From assembly GCA_035235625.1 (NCBI GenBank), contig CP141147.1:24100756-24164755 (forward strand): a stretch of 64,000 nucleotides of DNA, written 5' to 3'. Positions 26,679 through 38,749 of the stretch are shown here, piece after piece (position 1 is the first letter of the stretch; each line of letters starts with the position of its first letter). The DNA comes from Saururus chinensis (taxonomy: Eukaryota > Streptophyta > Magnoliopsida > Piperales > Saururaceae). A program made the translations under genes and the position numbers. The notes beneath the pieces were generated by a model, which was not told where the DNA came from, ran no database searches, and saw only the letters and a program-made list of their open reading frames with translations.

Positions 26679-27002
26679 ATGGGGAGCTTCCACCTGCACT
26701 TGCCGCAGCTGCACGGGCACGGGCGGAGGGAGGCGGCGGCTGTGCCGAATGGGTGCCTGGCAGTGGTGGTGGGGAAGGGGGAGGAGCAGCTGAAGGTGGT
26801 GGTGCCGGTGGGCTACTTCAACCACCCGCTCTTCAGGCAGCTGCTCAAGGTGGCGGAGGAGGAGTACGGGTTCGAGCAGAAGGGCCCGCTCAACATTCCC
26901 TGCCATGTCCAGCAGTTTCAGCACGTCAAGGGCGTCATTGACCAGGAGAATTCACGGCACCACCGCCCACATCACCACCATATCGGCTGTTTCTGGGCTT
27001 GA
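26679..27002 (+). CDS. SAUR-like small auxin-responsive protein (SAUR32-like)
   Basis: 107 residues, single exon as usual for SAUR genes. The SAUR core spans about residues 24-88: GCLAVVVGKGEEQLKVVVPV, YFNHPLFRQLLKVAEEEYGF, GPLNIPCHV. The histidine-rich tail ending HHHHIGCFWA is the mark of the SAUR32 subgroup. An N-terminal MGSFHLHLPQLHGHG stretch also fits that group, which is why the ATG at 26679 is preferred to the in-frame ATGs at 26640 and 26658. SAUR proteins inhibit PP2C.D phosphatases and so promote H+-ATPase activity and cell growth; SAUR32 relatives are linked to the apical hook. GC-rich coding sequence contrasts with AT-rich flanks. Promoter motifs lie upstream, and a Stowaway-like MITE lies 310 bases downstream. 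Confidence 0.9.
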   Translation: MGSFHLHLPQLHGHGRREAAAVPNGCLAVVVGKGEEQLKVVVPVGYFNHPLFRQLLKVAEEEYGFEQKGPLNIPCHVQQFQHVKGVIDQENSRHHRPHHHHIGCFWA

Positions 27003-27312
27003 AGATGATGACGACAACTTCAGAAACAACAAAATTAAGAAGAAGAGCAATAGAGGGCTTCTCTAGATTTCTGATTTGATCTCGTGTTTTTGCTGGACCA
27101 CATTGTGAATTGCGTAATTGATGATGCTGATGAAATAATTGAATCATTAGATTGTTGTAACTTGTACCTATATTTTGCCCCCGGCCCCTTAAATTGTTTT
27201 GCTTTCTTTCCTACGGGCACGTCATATCACATGTAATTTAATGAGCAACTTTATTAATTAACTATTTGATTGTAATGAGGAACAACTGTTTGGAAGTGAC
27301 ATTGATATTTTG

Positions 27313-27419
27313 TACTCCTTTGCACCATGTTATTACCTGTATTTACTTTTATAAAATAAATTAAAAATAATTTATTTTAAAAGTTTAAATGAAACTACTA
27401 ATGTAAAATGGTGGGAGTA
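27313..27419. mobile_element. Stowaway-like MITE, about 107 bp
   Basis: Ends read TACTCCTTTGCACCAT and ATGGTGGGAGTA, an inverted pair with TA at both edges, as in Tc1/mariner Stowaway elements. The interior is an AT-rich palindrome-like stretch (AAATAATTTATTTTAA). Confidence 0.65.
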
Positions 27420-27764
27420 CTTTATTATATTTTTTTAATTCATATAATAATGTTGCAATTTGAGTTAAGAATTGAGTACCGTAATTATAAGCCTCGGCAT
27501 TTTGGGCTGTTTGATCTAAATGTGGACACCCATGTTGCCTGTCTCATTGTCATTAGATCTCAATTGACTGTTCATGTTGTTCATGCCGAAAAAAGTCAAA
27601 CTTGTATTTTATTCTTGTTACAAAAAAAATTGTATATTATTATAATATAATTTTTTTAAAGCTTTTCTAGAAAATATTTCCTTGTCTTGGAAGAAAATGC
27701 GTTGTCATAGGGTAATAGGTCATTGTGATAGAAATATTTTCTATATTCCTGCACACAAAGTGCC
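27420..27764. other. Intergenic, no gene seen
   Basis: AT-rich, an 80-residue chance frame only. Confidence 0.5.
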
Positions 27765-27904
27765 TAACGTAAAAAAACACATGAGAGCTGTTAATCCTTG
27801 AAATTGATGATGCACATGCTACCTCTCGTTAGCATCATGACATACGCGAACATGTGCACCATCGATTTTAAATATCGATGGCTCTTATGCATTTTTTACA
27901 GTTA
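27765..27904. mobile_element. 140-bp MITE, ~24-bp imperfect terminal inverted repeats
   Basis: Left TAACGTAAAAAAACACATG and right CATTTTTTACAGTTA are inverted copies with a few mismatches. The interior contains GATGCACATG and CATGTGCACCATC, so it folds over its length. It resembles the 24405-24596 element in its poly-A TIR and its inner palindrome. Confidence 0.6.
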
Positions 27905-29619
27905 ACATTTTGTTGGTAGAGAGTATAAAAAATAGAAAAAATAATACTTTTACATAAAAATACGCATCAAAACTCACATATAAATTTTGATTGGTATTAA
28001 TAAATGGGCCCACATGAACTTTGTGTAGAGCGTATTTGTAAAATCCAATTAAAATACTTGTGTAAGTTTTTTTAAATATTTTTATTGTGAAAATATCACT
28101 ATTCTAGAAAATTCTTTCCATGGGAAAATAGGCGGAGGCAAGTGGCTAGGGGTGTTGACGAGCTAAGTATTGTCAAACTTTATAGTTTTCAAGCTAGAGA
28201 TTGAAACTTATATTTCAAACTCGATCGAGTAGTTACTATGCCTTGTGATCACTGCTTAGTTTTATAATTAGTGACCTAAAAATATTTAGAAAAAATTACT
28301 AAAATAAATATAGTTAGTAAGTAGTCCAATGAATTAGTCTTTATTAATTTTAATTTTTTAATTTAGACTACTAATACATGACAGATGAAGTAAAATTTTA
28401 TAAAAAATAGTTATGGTCTCATGAAATATATTATATAATTTCTTTAACAAAAAAATATTATATAATTATCATATAAAAATAAAAATAATATAGTTTATAA
28501 TTTTTTTAAATTTAAAAAATATAATATATATATATATATATATAATAATATATTTAATGTAAATTTAAGTTTTTATTAAACTTCACATCGAGCCCAGTTG
28601 AATACAAATATATTTAAGCTTAGTTTAACTAACTTTAAATTCGAACTCAAATACAAAACAGACCGAGTTTAATTTAAGTGGAGTAAAATTTTTAAACTTA
28701 CTTTAACACCCTTCTAGCCGGGCAAATTGTCGGGGTAACATGTGGTAGGTGCTTGTGATAGCTGGGCCCAAGCAGGTTTTTGAGGGAAATTAAGAGTGCC
28801 TCGTAAGAGAGGATGATTAATGCCGACAAGTCGGTTGTCTCACGTAACCCTGACCGTTCAGAGTATATTTTTGGGTTGGTGGATGCAAGGTGAAACGTAC
28901 GACATAATACTTTGAAATGACAAAAATTAACTTCGGAATTTTTATGACGTTTAAATGCCGGGAGATGATGTGAAGATGGTTGTCATACACGTCACGGGGC
29001 ACAACGTGCCGGGTAATGCTGCGCACACTTTGGCCCATACAAGTGCAATACGCTTGCTTCTTTGCAGTATGCACTTGCCACATGAAACCAGCCTGCCTAT
29101 CACTGTATGTGCTCCACACCGGTAGGACACTTACAAGGCCAGTTATATCATTTTTAGTAAAATTAAGATGGAAAATGTTAAATATCTCATATTTTGTATT
29201 TACAAATAACTTTATGCTCTTTTTGCTTTTAGTAAATTACCAAAACAATCTTAAAACATATTGTATTATACAAAATATCTCACATTTTGCCATATAATAC
29301 ATAGATGACCTTGCACATGTGGTTACTCTTGCATATGTGCCATAAAATGATAAAAATGCTCTTGACTAAATAAAAAACTCAAATAAGTTCTACACATTTT
29401 CATTTTCCCTAGATCTGCTAACTCCCAAACAATAGTTATCACTCTTCCGACCGTTATGCACCCATTTCCGCCCTTACACTTCTGTTGACACTGACATCCC
29501 CATTTGAACTTCATCACCTTGACACTAGCAAGCCTTTCATTCTGATCCTATCCTCCAAAACTCCCTCACTGTAGTAGAAATTCTTTCATATAATACAAAG
29601 AATTTTGATTAACTGCATA
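27905..29619. other. Intergenic DNA, no gene recognised
   Basis: AT-rich, with a moderately GC-richer piece at 28700-29130 whose frames do not resemble known proteins. The left part of the next LTR copy might begin somewhere after 29300 but its end cannot be located. Confidence 0.45.
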
Positions 29620-32491
29620 TCATACCATGCAGCCTCAAAACAAAAATATACAAAGAGGGGTGAGTAAAACTCAGTAAGTTTTAAACTACGGTAACATTAC
29701 TCAGAAAACAACTACGACACCACAACATGGTAATTCATATCAAAACTTCATATAACATCCCTATTTCTCATTAATCCCCCTTACCATACACCTAATTCCA
29801 TAAGTAATCATTTGCATACGAGTATCTCATACATGCTAATCATGGCTTTAATAATCACATCATGACACAACATCAATCCTGCTAAATAAGTGATTCTCAC
29901 TGAATCACAATTCACAATCATGCATATCAAGCTATTCTCCTTCATAACATTTAACTTACATAACACGTGTACTCAACACGTAATCACATAATGGATACTC
30001 ATATTATTCATTCATAGCTCATTCACCCTGAATGATAAGAATCTCAATTACACGATATTAAATCATGCATAATAACTCATATTTACATGTGTCACATAAT
30101 TACAATTATCCTTACATAACCTGTGTAACTTGGGTATAATATTCTCTCATACACATACATCATCAACAAATGGTGAATGTCTCAATCATAGAGAGAAGCA
30201 TAATCAAGCCACACAAGGTGGACATAGTTCAATTTTCACACAAGAAACATAAAGTGTTTGGGGTAGTCAGCCCCTAAATCTACTCGCCCAAGACAATCCT
30301 AGCTAAGGAATGTCCGAATTCTCACACAAAGAACTTAGAGCAGGTGTGTTCACCCAATAACATCTTTTGCGGCAGGAAAAGTCCAAATTTTCACACAGGA
30401 AACCTAGAACACTTGGTAGTCAGTACACAAAGGCATACCACTTTAGATTCTCAGGGTCCAAATGACTATCTTAAGAAATCTCAACTGCAAGACAAGTACA
30501 CAACTTAACTACATTTAACTCAACTCAATTCAAATCTACTCAACTCGGGGAGTATCCATGTTCCACACAGGAACTCAATTCAAAATCATGTCTTTTCGGA
30601 CCAACTAATTTTTGATAAGCCAACGATCGACTAATCTAGTATGCAATCTCACATCATTGCATCCAATCGACCAAACACGGCTAATCTCGATAAAGTCTCA
30701 ATCGGAAATCAATTTCATGATGCATGCAATATGGTACATATATGGGCAAGACATATATGAACCTAATTCATAATAACTGCTCTCATCAGCCCCATCTGTA
30801 TCATTTATAATCATAATATTAAACACCATCATAAACATCCCCCACATGTGTGTGTACATAGTAGAAACATTTAACTCTAAGCATATGAACATGCCTTATA
30901 ATTAACTCATTATCATACCACACATGCACATTAACATCTAATCATGGTTTCAACTGAAATTATGGGTGAAAACCATCAATCAAGTCAAGTGTATCCTCAT
31001 GCTAAACCTATGCAAACATATTCACACCACAATTGAATCTAGACATAGTATCATAAATCACCCATAATTTGATCATATTACATAAAGTCATATCAGTTCA
31101 TTCTCATGCTATAATCTTATTGGAATCATACTAAAATATAAGGAATCATTCAATTATAGAATCAAGATAGCAATTCTAACATGTGTAGCCAACAACATGT
31201 AATTTCACATATGACTCAATTATTTTTAATAATTTCCAACATCAATAATATACTCTTCCAGTAGCTCATTATAGCCCAAAATACTCAACATTAATATAGG
31301 AAATAGTATTGAAGAATAAAAACATCAAAATAAGCAAAAGGAACAAAAGTGGCCAAACTGCAGTACTGCCTTTAAATCAGCCTGCAAGGCTGTTCGATCA
31401 GCAAAACAGTAAATCCTGGTTTGTCTTCTCCACTCAAATTCAAAACCAAAACTTCATATACACTTCACAAAATATTAAATCTCATCCCCAAACTTCATGA
31501 TAATCAAATCAATACTTCCAGAACATCAAATCTAATCATTACCAAGCATAAACCCCAAGAAATCACATAAAAAATTACACCTGTCATAAATCACCATTAA
31601 AGCTCATAATCTTGGAACCCATTTCAAAACCACATCAAAACTTAAATCTAAATCACAACAATGTTTGAGACTAAAAACCTTACCTTCTAGCAAGTTCTTG
31701 ATTGGAAATGACTCCTTAAACTTCTTCAAAACCTACCCAAAAACATGATTTTTATTAATACTTCTTAAATCCGATTTTAAAACATTTAAAACTTTCAAGA
31801 ACAAGTAAATCTAGGGTTTAATAGACCCAAAAACGAAATTTTAAACATTAGGTTTTAAAATCGAAACCCAAATCAGTAATTTTTAAGTGAAAATCGAGAT
31901 TGATTCAAAGGAAAGCAAGAGATTTGAATGATTTAAGCAAAACTCTAATGAATTAATGAAATATTAAACAAAATCATACCTTAATCTCATTTCTCCTTTA
32001 GAAAAATGGGGATTGGGCTCCAAACTCTAGGTCTCAGTGCTTTCCCAGTTGGGAAAATGGTTGCTCATTTCCATTTATAGTAAAGAGTGGGGTAGGCCTA
32101 ATTAACTGATGGGGTACAAATATAATTTTATACTAATAATAAAACAATTTGTTTATTTGAAACGAAATTTGAAGTCTAAAAATTATGAAATAATTACCCA
32201 GGGTCTTAGGTTAATGTTAGGGACAATTCGGGCTAAACATTTCAATTTAACCCACAAGGCCCATGGTGGGTCCCGCCAACCCTAATTTTTGGAAAAAATA
32301 ATAAAAAATCCAAATATTTAAAATAACTTAAATTAATTTAAAAACCAAAAATGTGAAGAAAATTTTGGTAAAAATCTTTGTTAACCACTTTAATTTTGAA
32401 AATAGTCAAAATTGATCATAATTTAGCATTAAACCATGAAATAACAATAAAATAGAATAAAATAAACCGGTTCTAGTTCAGGGATCTTACA
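29620..32491 (-). mobile_element. Second copy of the large gypsy-type LTR, 5'-truncated in plus coordinates
   Basis: From ATACCATGCAGCCTCAAAAC and AAAGAGGGGTGAGTAAAACT the sequence follows the solo LTR at 7970-11723 in order: TCAGGGTCCAAATGAC, TCGGACCAACTAA, GATGCATGCAATATGGTACA, CTCATCAGCCCC, CACATGTGTGTGTA, then the GGGTCCCGCCAACCCTAATT block, and ends AGGGATCTTACA at 32491. The 56-bp minisatellite is absent. The TGTCACGCCC end was not found, so the left side is truncated or too diverged. No coding domain inside. Confidence 0.7.
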
Positions 32492-34225
32492 TCTATGAAG
32501 CTTTCTTTTATTTTGGTTCTTGTCAACTTGTTAATGGGAAGGCATTAGGATTTCAAGATTGACAAATATTAGTTGAAGATGATGAGCAGTTTGTAGGTAA
32601 TCTTTGTTATCATGACACTCTAAAGGGCTTAGCGGCTATTGCAAATAGTATGTACATTGCAAATTACAACGTATATGGCTTTTGTAACAGTGTGATGGTA
32701 ACACGTATTTTAATTATTTGTTGTTAACTTAACCTATCATCTATTACATAGTATTATTAGTTTGTATTGGTAATTGGTAAGTTGGTGAAAAATATGTGGA
32801 TTTTTTGATATTATAATAGGTATGGACTATGGTGAGGATTCGCATGTTAGGAGACCTCCGTGGTTCTAAGATATTGGACTGGTTTCCTTGGATTCTTATA
32901 TGGTCTAATTTTAATAGACCTATATAAGAGGAGGTGGAGGTCACAATTGTTGGCCAATCTGATGTATGACCTTGCCACCCTCCATTTTAACCATAAGTTT
33001 AATTTTATGAAATAGTAAACAAACTAGATGTTTGCAATTGTGTTTTTGTCTATCGGTCATTATGTTGAGGTTTTGCATTTATAGATCGAGTCAAATAAAG
33101 AGAAGTGCATGAATGTCCTTCGAGAGGTGAGGAGGCTGAGATCATTTTTCCAATCGACGAGGGTCACTTTTTTGCACCCGATGTCGAGGACATGGGAGAG
33201 ATTACTAAGGTATGGAGGTGTTGTGTACCAAAGATGGGTGTAGGAACATATGAGACGTATGTCTAGTTAATTGGCTTATTTCTTTGTTAAAATTTTGTTA
33301 AAAAACCTTGTGTATGTATTGAGTCTTAGAATCTGATTTGAGGTTGTTATGGATGAGTTAGATTTTGGAATTAACAGACTTGAAAAATAGGACCATATAT
33401 GTTCTCATTCATCAAGGTAGAAGATTGACAAATGTTGAAGGGTTTTGAAGCTTATTTAGGTCACATTCCTGTACAAAAATTACTTTGTAAGTTTATAGGC
33501 AGAATGATCGCTCTCTACAAAACTAGGCTTATCAAACAATCGATCACACCTCTATCAGCCTTGTGCAAAATGAAACTAAAATTTATTGATTAATCACTCT
33601 TGTAATTGATCGATCTCTTGAAGTATCTTACACATTATAATCAGTGATCGTTTGATCGTTTCAAGGACTTATTATCCTTGTTAAGATATTTTGATTTTAA
33701 TTTTATTCCTTATATTACATACATTGATTGGAATTGTATGTTTTATTTTTATAAACTCTTCTTGTAGGCATTGTACAAATCTAACTTTATATTTATGTGA
33801 AAACTTATATGGATCAACTGACAATATTACTTGAGAACCACATGGGGGTTTCGTACACGAAATCATCGAGGGTCCTTAGTCAAAGGGTCCATATCAATCT
33901 AATAGAGCTGATTGTGGATTTTTTCTGATGTTTACTGTATACTGCATAAGTTCTTAGTTGTATGCTGTCCAACTATGGTATATGGGCCAAATTTTACTCT
34001 ATTTTAGATGCCCTAATTTGTTCATTTGATTATTAACATGGGTATTTATTACAAAATTTTTATTTATTAGCTATGCCCCAAGAGGATATATCCCATCACT
34101 TAAGACTACAAAAGACACTTGAGATCTTGAGAGGATCCATTTATTGAACTTATAGAGATATAGGGAATATTGATATAGCTCATTTATGCAACGTTGATAT
34201 GATTCTTGTTGGATAGAATTGATGT
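32492..34225. other. Retroelement debris and unassigned DNA
   Basis: No intact gene. A plus-strand stretch at about 33110-33268 can be read EAEIIFPIDEGHFFAP then PKMGVGTYETYV, faintly like the start of a FAR1-type or MULE protein, too short to assign. 33480-33670 has several ATCGATC words like those near 37.1 and 57.0 kb. Confidence 0.35.
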
Positions 34226-34372
34226 ATGACATATTTTTTAATCATTGGATGACTGTAAAACATATTTTTTAATCGTTGGATTAATAACATATTTTTTAAT
34301 TGTTGGATAACATTATAACATACTTCTTTAATCATTGGATGACCCATATAATGTACTTTTTAATCATTGCCA
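34226..34372 (+). repeat. ~34-bp tandem repeat, about 4-5 diverged copies
   Basis: The word ACATATTTTTTAATCATTGGATGAC recurs with changes (TCGTTGGAT, TTGTTGGATAA, TCATTGGATGACC) at about 34226, 34258, 34287, 34317 and 34350. Confidence 0.75.
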
Positions 34373-34669
34373 ATGAGTAAAAAAGATTTAACATATGTGT
34401 AAAAATGTTTAGACATTTTAACACATATGTTAATACATTTTGACATCTATGTAAAAATGGTTTAACACAGTTGCTAAAATATTTTGACGTTTTGACATCT
34501 TTAGTGAACACAAAATGCAGGAGACCATAAATCTTGAATCTAATACATGCAATTGCAAGAGCATATGAAAATTTATATGATACGTATGACAATCTAGCAT
34601 CTAATTTGTTTCCTATTGTATGTACCACTGCCAAGTCCAACCACTTCAACTTCAAGTCCTTTCCTATCA

Positions 34670-34935
34670 TTAGAAATGTTTACTAGTCAAAGACAATAAG
34701 AACCATATGCGCAAGACAAAGAACTTTCTTGTTTGGCCAACAACTACAAGGAAGAAGCATGTCTCAATGCATACTTCCATGGATTGTTGATGAGCAAGCT
34801 TTGTATCTAATTTATGGAAGAATGCATTAAGACATGCTTAGTCCCTACAATTGTTGGCCAAAATAGATGACTCTTGGTGTCTTGCATATATGGTTATTCA
34901 TTCTTATTGCTTTCCACTGATAAACATTAATTTAA
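34670..34935. repeat. Long foldback: ~110-base arms, 33-base loop
   Basis: Left arm about 34670-34780 and right arm 34814-34930 are inverted copies. The best part is TTTGGCCAACAA, AGCATGTCT and AATGCAT...CTTCCAT against ATGGAAG, ATGCATT, AGACATGCTT and TTGTTGGCCAAA; outward, CAATAAGAA and CCATATGCGCAAGACA pair with TGTCTTGCATATATGG and TTCTTATTG. Could be a MITE, or an inverted-repeat locus able to give small RNAs. No terminal target duplication found. Confidence 0.75.
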
Positions 34936-35540
34936 AGACAAGAAATCACTGAAATGTCAAGTACCTAAGCTATCTGCTTCTCAAACCCTTATCTAAGTTA
35001 GTTTAAACCTAATCTAAGTAGAAGTCTAGTTGCTTTCACCAACTAAGCAAAATGTTTTAATAATTATGTTAAAATATTTAAATAGTCCTAAAATCTAAAT
35101 TGACAATGGTGTTAAAACATTTGGACACTATTGTCAAATTGTTTTAACAAAGTTATTTTGTTCACTGACTAACCCAAATGTTTTAAGAGATGTGTTAAAC
35201 TTATTTGACATTAGTGTCAAATGGTTTAACAATGTCATATCATTTAGATAGTCCTAAACCTTAAAACGTTTGGATGTAGTTGCAAATTGTTTTAATATTA
35301 TTGCTTTAACAAGGAAGAAGCATTAAAATTAAAACATTTTATCCAAACATGTTAGAAAAACAAAATCAGAATTAATTTTTTAAATGCATCGATCTAATTG
35401 TTTTAACCCTATGGTTTAAATGATTTGAAAAAAAGTTTTAAACTTTTTTATAACAACATCAAAATCGAACAGTTCAATTACCTCCATCAAAATGTTTTAG
35501 CCCTAAGATTAAATTATTTGAAAAAAAGTTCAAAAATAGA
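34936..35540 (+). repeat. Field of TGTTTTAA / TTAAAACA words
   Basis: Dispersed copies of AAATGTTTTAA and its inverse, with GACAC(T)ATTGTCAAATTGTTTTAAC-like units, spaced irregularly at 20-60 bases; similar words also occupy 34380-34500. Looks like a decayed minisatellite built around an inverted-repeat word. No coding frame. Confidence 0.55.
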
Positions 35541-36840
35541 ACTTTTCCCCCAATCCTACCTGCCCAAAATGATGATCATTTCTCTGGATAAATCCATCAC
35601 CATTTCCGCTTGACATCCAAACCACCAATTGGTTTGACAATAACTAGGAATACTTCTGGAACTTGCTACCCTAGCATGGGCTGTTCCTATTGAACTAGGA
35701 GCTCTTCAAAGGAGGGTCTCAAGACTCCTTGGTGAGGGCATGCATCCAAAACTTGTGGCTCTTTGCTAGTGATTTCACTACGACTTCCCCATTTGGAAGC
35801 AATGACAAAATAAGGAGGAATAGCATAATGAAGAAGAGCATCTAGTCTTCCTCATTTGCATCATTGCATATATAAAGAAGATACTAGAGCATCTAGTCTC
35901 TTTGTAGTTTGCCTCATAAAGTGTGTGTCTATTTTTTCCTCTCACCTTCAACAGATGCGTTAAACTGGAAGTAACAATGCACTAACCGAATAGAGGCATG
36001 AGGTGGTAAGGGCAAAATTGTCATAATAAGACACAAACCTAAAAAAATGCAGTTCCTACCTAAAACATTGAATATTTGGAATTCTTCACATAATTACCTA
36101 AAATTTAGTAAAACCTCCCAAAAAATCCATCTTCTCTTCTTTTCCATCACTGGGTTTTAATTCAATTCTAATCTAAGTTTGACTGACTTTTTTGTCCAAA
36201 TCTAAATGTGGTTCTACAGCTAACATGATGGGAATTTGTTTACATTATATAAAGAAGAGAATGAAACAAGTATATTCTAAAAAAGTTAAAATACAGAGAG
36301 TTTGGAAACTAAATGATCTAACTATAAAAAAGATGCGATGATATGCAATGATTAACAAGAAGGATCATATTTCTAATTGACTTTAAATATGGTATAGTTT
36401 ATGGAAAAAAATTGTATGAGCCTGAGCTCACATGCATTTATGTTAGCTTGGGCATCATGAGCTATTGGATTAAGATATGATAGCACAAGGGGACGAAAAC
36501 TAATTTGCTCCTTGAGTTATGTGCACAGATAGATCGAAATCCAATGGTACGCAATGTCGGGGCTCATGCAATTGCACGTGAGCCTGAGCTCATATAAACA
36601 TGACTCAATTTATTATAAGAGGCTATAAAGATTGAACTCTCATATGACTATTTCTCTAAATTTTTATGCACCAAAACAATTTTTTTGGTACATTATGCCC
36701 CAAATAATTACTATATAATAAGGTAATATGCGCCTAACTACATGAGCCAAGCATTGCGGGCTGTTGGGTTTCGATCCTATTAGAACATATGGTATATGCC
36801 TTGTAATTGACTTAATTTTGATTAATAATATTATGTCCAA
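35541..36840. other. Intergenic, no gene recognised
   Basis: AT-rich. GAGCCTGAGCTCA occurs twice (36418 and about 36580) and AGCTTGGGCATCATGAGC and similar words recur, which suggests another decayed repeat, not resolved further. Confidence 0.4.
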
Positions 36841-37440
36841 ACGGTGTTTGTTTTAAGTCTTAGGAATCTAATGAAGATTAGTGATGTGATCAAAGTTAGA
36901 TTTGGAATTAATTGACTTGAAAAAAAGGAGCTAACGAGTTCTTATTTTCAAGGTACAAGACTTAATAGAGTGATAAGCTTGAAAGGTAAATTATTTACAC
37001 ACTCAATGCACAACATTTAGATTAATCTTAGAAAACTTTGGTAAGTAATTTTGATAATTTTGGACAAAAAGGAGAAAATTTGCAATAAGTGTTCATAAGT
37101 AATCGATCGTCCTTGAGAATCGATCAATCGATAATCAGTCTTAAATGATTTTTGAGACTTTCAACACAAGGCCTATCAATCATCCATTTTGATAATTGAT
37201 CGATCGATTGTTTGATTCATCAATAACAATAACCTCAACAATTGATTGCACTCAAAAGATCAATTGGTACTTAAACAGACGAATTCTAGTAACTTAAGTC
37301 GTAAATAATTTTTATAAAGGATCAATCAATTGAGTGTTTTAATTTAAACAGAACATGGAATGATTAATTGCTTTGTGCTTAGTTATCTAGTTTAAGTCGA
37401 TCCGGAATCAGTTTCTTTCCTTTTAGAATATTGAAACCCT
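36841..37440. repeat. Retroelement-like segment with ATCGATCGATT clusters
   Basis: GATTTGGAATTAATTGACTTG at about 36899 parallels GATTTTGGAATTAACAGACTTG at about 33361, followed in both by a cluster of ATCGATC words (37090-37210; 33530-33660). The two segments are diverged copies of one unrecognised repeat. Confidence 0.5.
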
Positions 37441-37503
37441 AGCTGACTTTAAAGACTATTTAAAGGTATTATTGTGATGAATTTGAGAAGGGGAAGCAAA
37501 AAA

Positions 37504-37638
<135 letters not shown>

Positions 37639-37704
37639 CAAGCATTCATCAACTTTTGCACGTGAACATATAGGGGACACACCTACATCTAGTAAGACTC
37701 GAAT

Positions 37705-37740
37705 TGACAAACTAGGCTTCGATACCATTTTAGATAACCA
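37705..37740 (-). other. Possible retroelement primer-binding site (initiator tRNA-Met type)
   Basis: The minus strand reads GGTTATCTAAAATGGTATCG followed by AAGCC, close to the TGGTATCAGAGCC-type primer site next to LTRs of plant Copia elements. No LTR or gag-pol was recognised nearby, so this is a remnant at best. Confidence 0.35.
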
Positions 37741-38460
37741 TTGCTAGCTTTTGGGAAATTGATTATCAATAATCATATTATGACAATTTTCTTGGAATTT
37801 TTTTTGGCAAATTAGGACAACTACATCAGTATGTCCCAAAGTCTCTGGGAGAATTTCTTATAAATAGATTACTTCTTGGATTTTCAATTACATGTATAGG
37901 CTTCTATTAATTCTTTTTTTTCTCCACAACAAGCTTTTCTTGTTATTATTGTTTTCATTGTGGTTGTTATCATTTTATTCTCATACTATGCACAAGACAC
38001 AAGCCTTTTTTTCTTTTTTAAACAAGATTTAAGATAAGAGATTGACTATTTCAGATCATGGATAACAACATATTGATATGTTTGAAAAACCCAATATGGT
38101 ATAGTGGCCCTCTAAGGCTGTTATGCTTAAGATAATTTTTTTTTACAAAACTCTCTTAATAATTGAAAAGTTGATGTACCAATGCTTTTAAGAGATATAT
38201 ATTTAATTTTAATTATTAAAAAAATATTATGTTTGTATGAATTTGTATTCTAAGACATAAAGTTGAAGTTAATAGAAAACTTTCAATCAAATTTTGATAT
38301 TCAATTGAAATTTAATATATGAAAAATGTCAGTAATATTTCATAAAATCTTTAACACTTAAATTATTTGTATATGCTTGTAATGGATTAGAGACTCATAT
38401 GAGCTTATGGCTTCGGGGGAAAATGGTTGAGCTCCAAATTTTACGTAATTTGATATGTTG

Positions 38461-38749
38461 TACTTCCTCTATCCCATTGTAAGTCTGTAAGTGTTTTTTT
38501 GCAAAAATTGTAAATTTATGTGAGTTGAGAAGTACCGTAGACCATCAAATGTAACATAGTACCTTTTTCAGGTAGAATAAGACAAAATTTATTTTTTTAT
38601 TTTAATTCTCATGCTCATATAATATGGGAAGAAGCATAAATATTAGAAACTTTCTAATTTGTAGGAGAATGATAAATAAGATATATAATTCACGTGGGAC
38701 AATGTTTTTCTTTTTGAAATGAGATACTTAATATGGGTTGGAAGAAGTA
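38461..38749. mobile_element. Stowaway-like MITE, 289 bp
   Basis: Begins TACTTCCTCTATCCCA and ends TGGGTTGGAAGAAGTA, inverted ends resembling the CTCCCTCYRTCCCA Stowaway terminus, with TA at both edges. Interior contains the typical TAAGTC and TGTTTTT words. Confidence 0.7.

Noticed and set aside
28817-29297. Frames of about 100 residues on both strands
   Set aside because: No similarity recognised, overlapping on both strands, no start or splice context.
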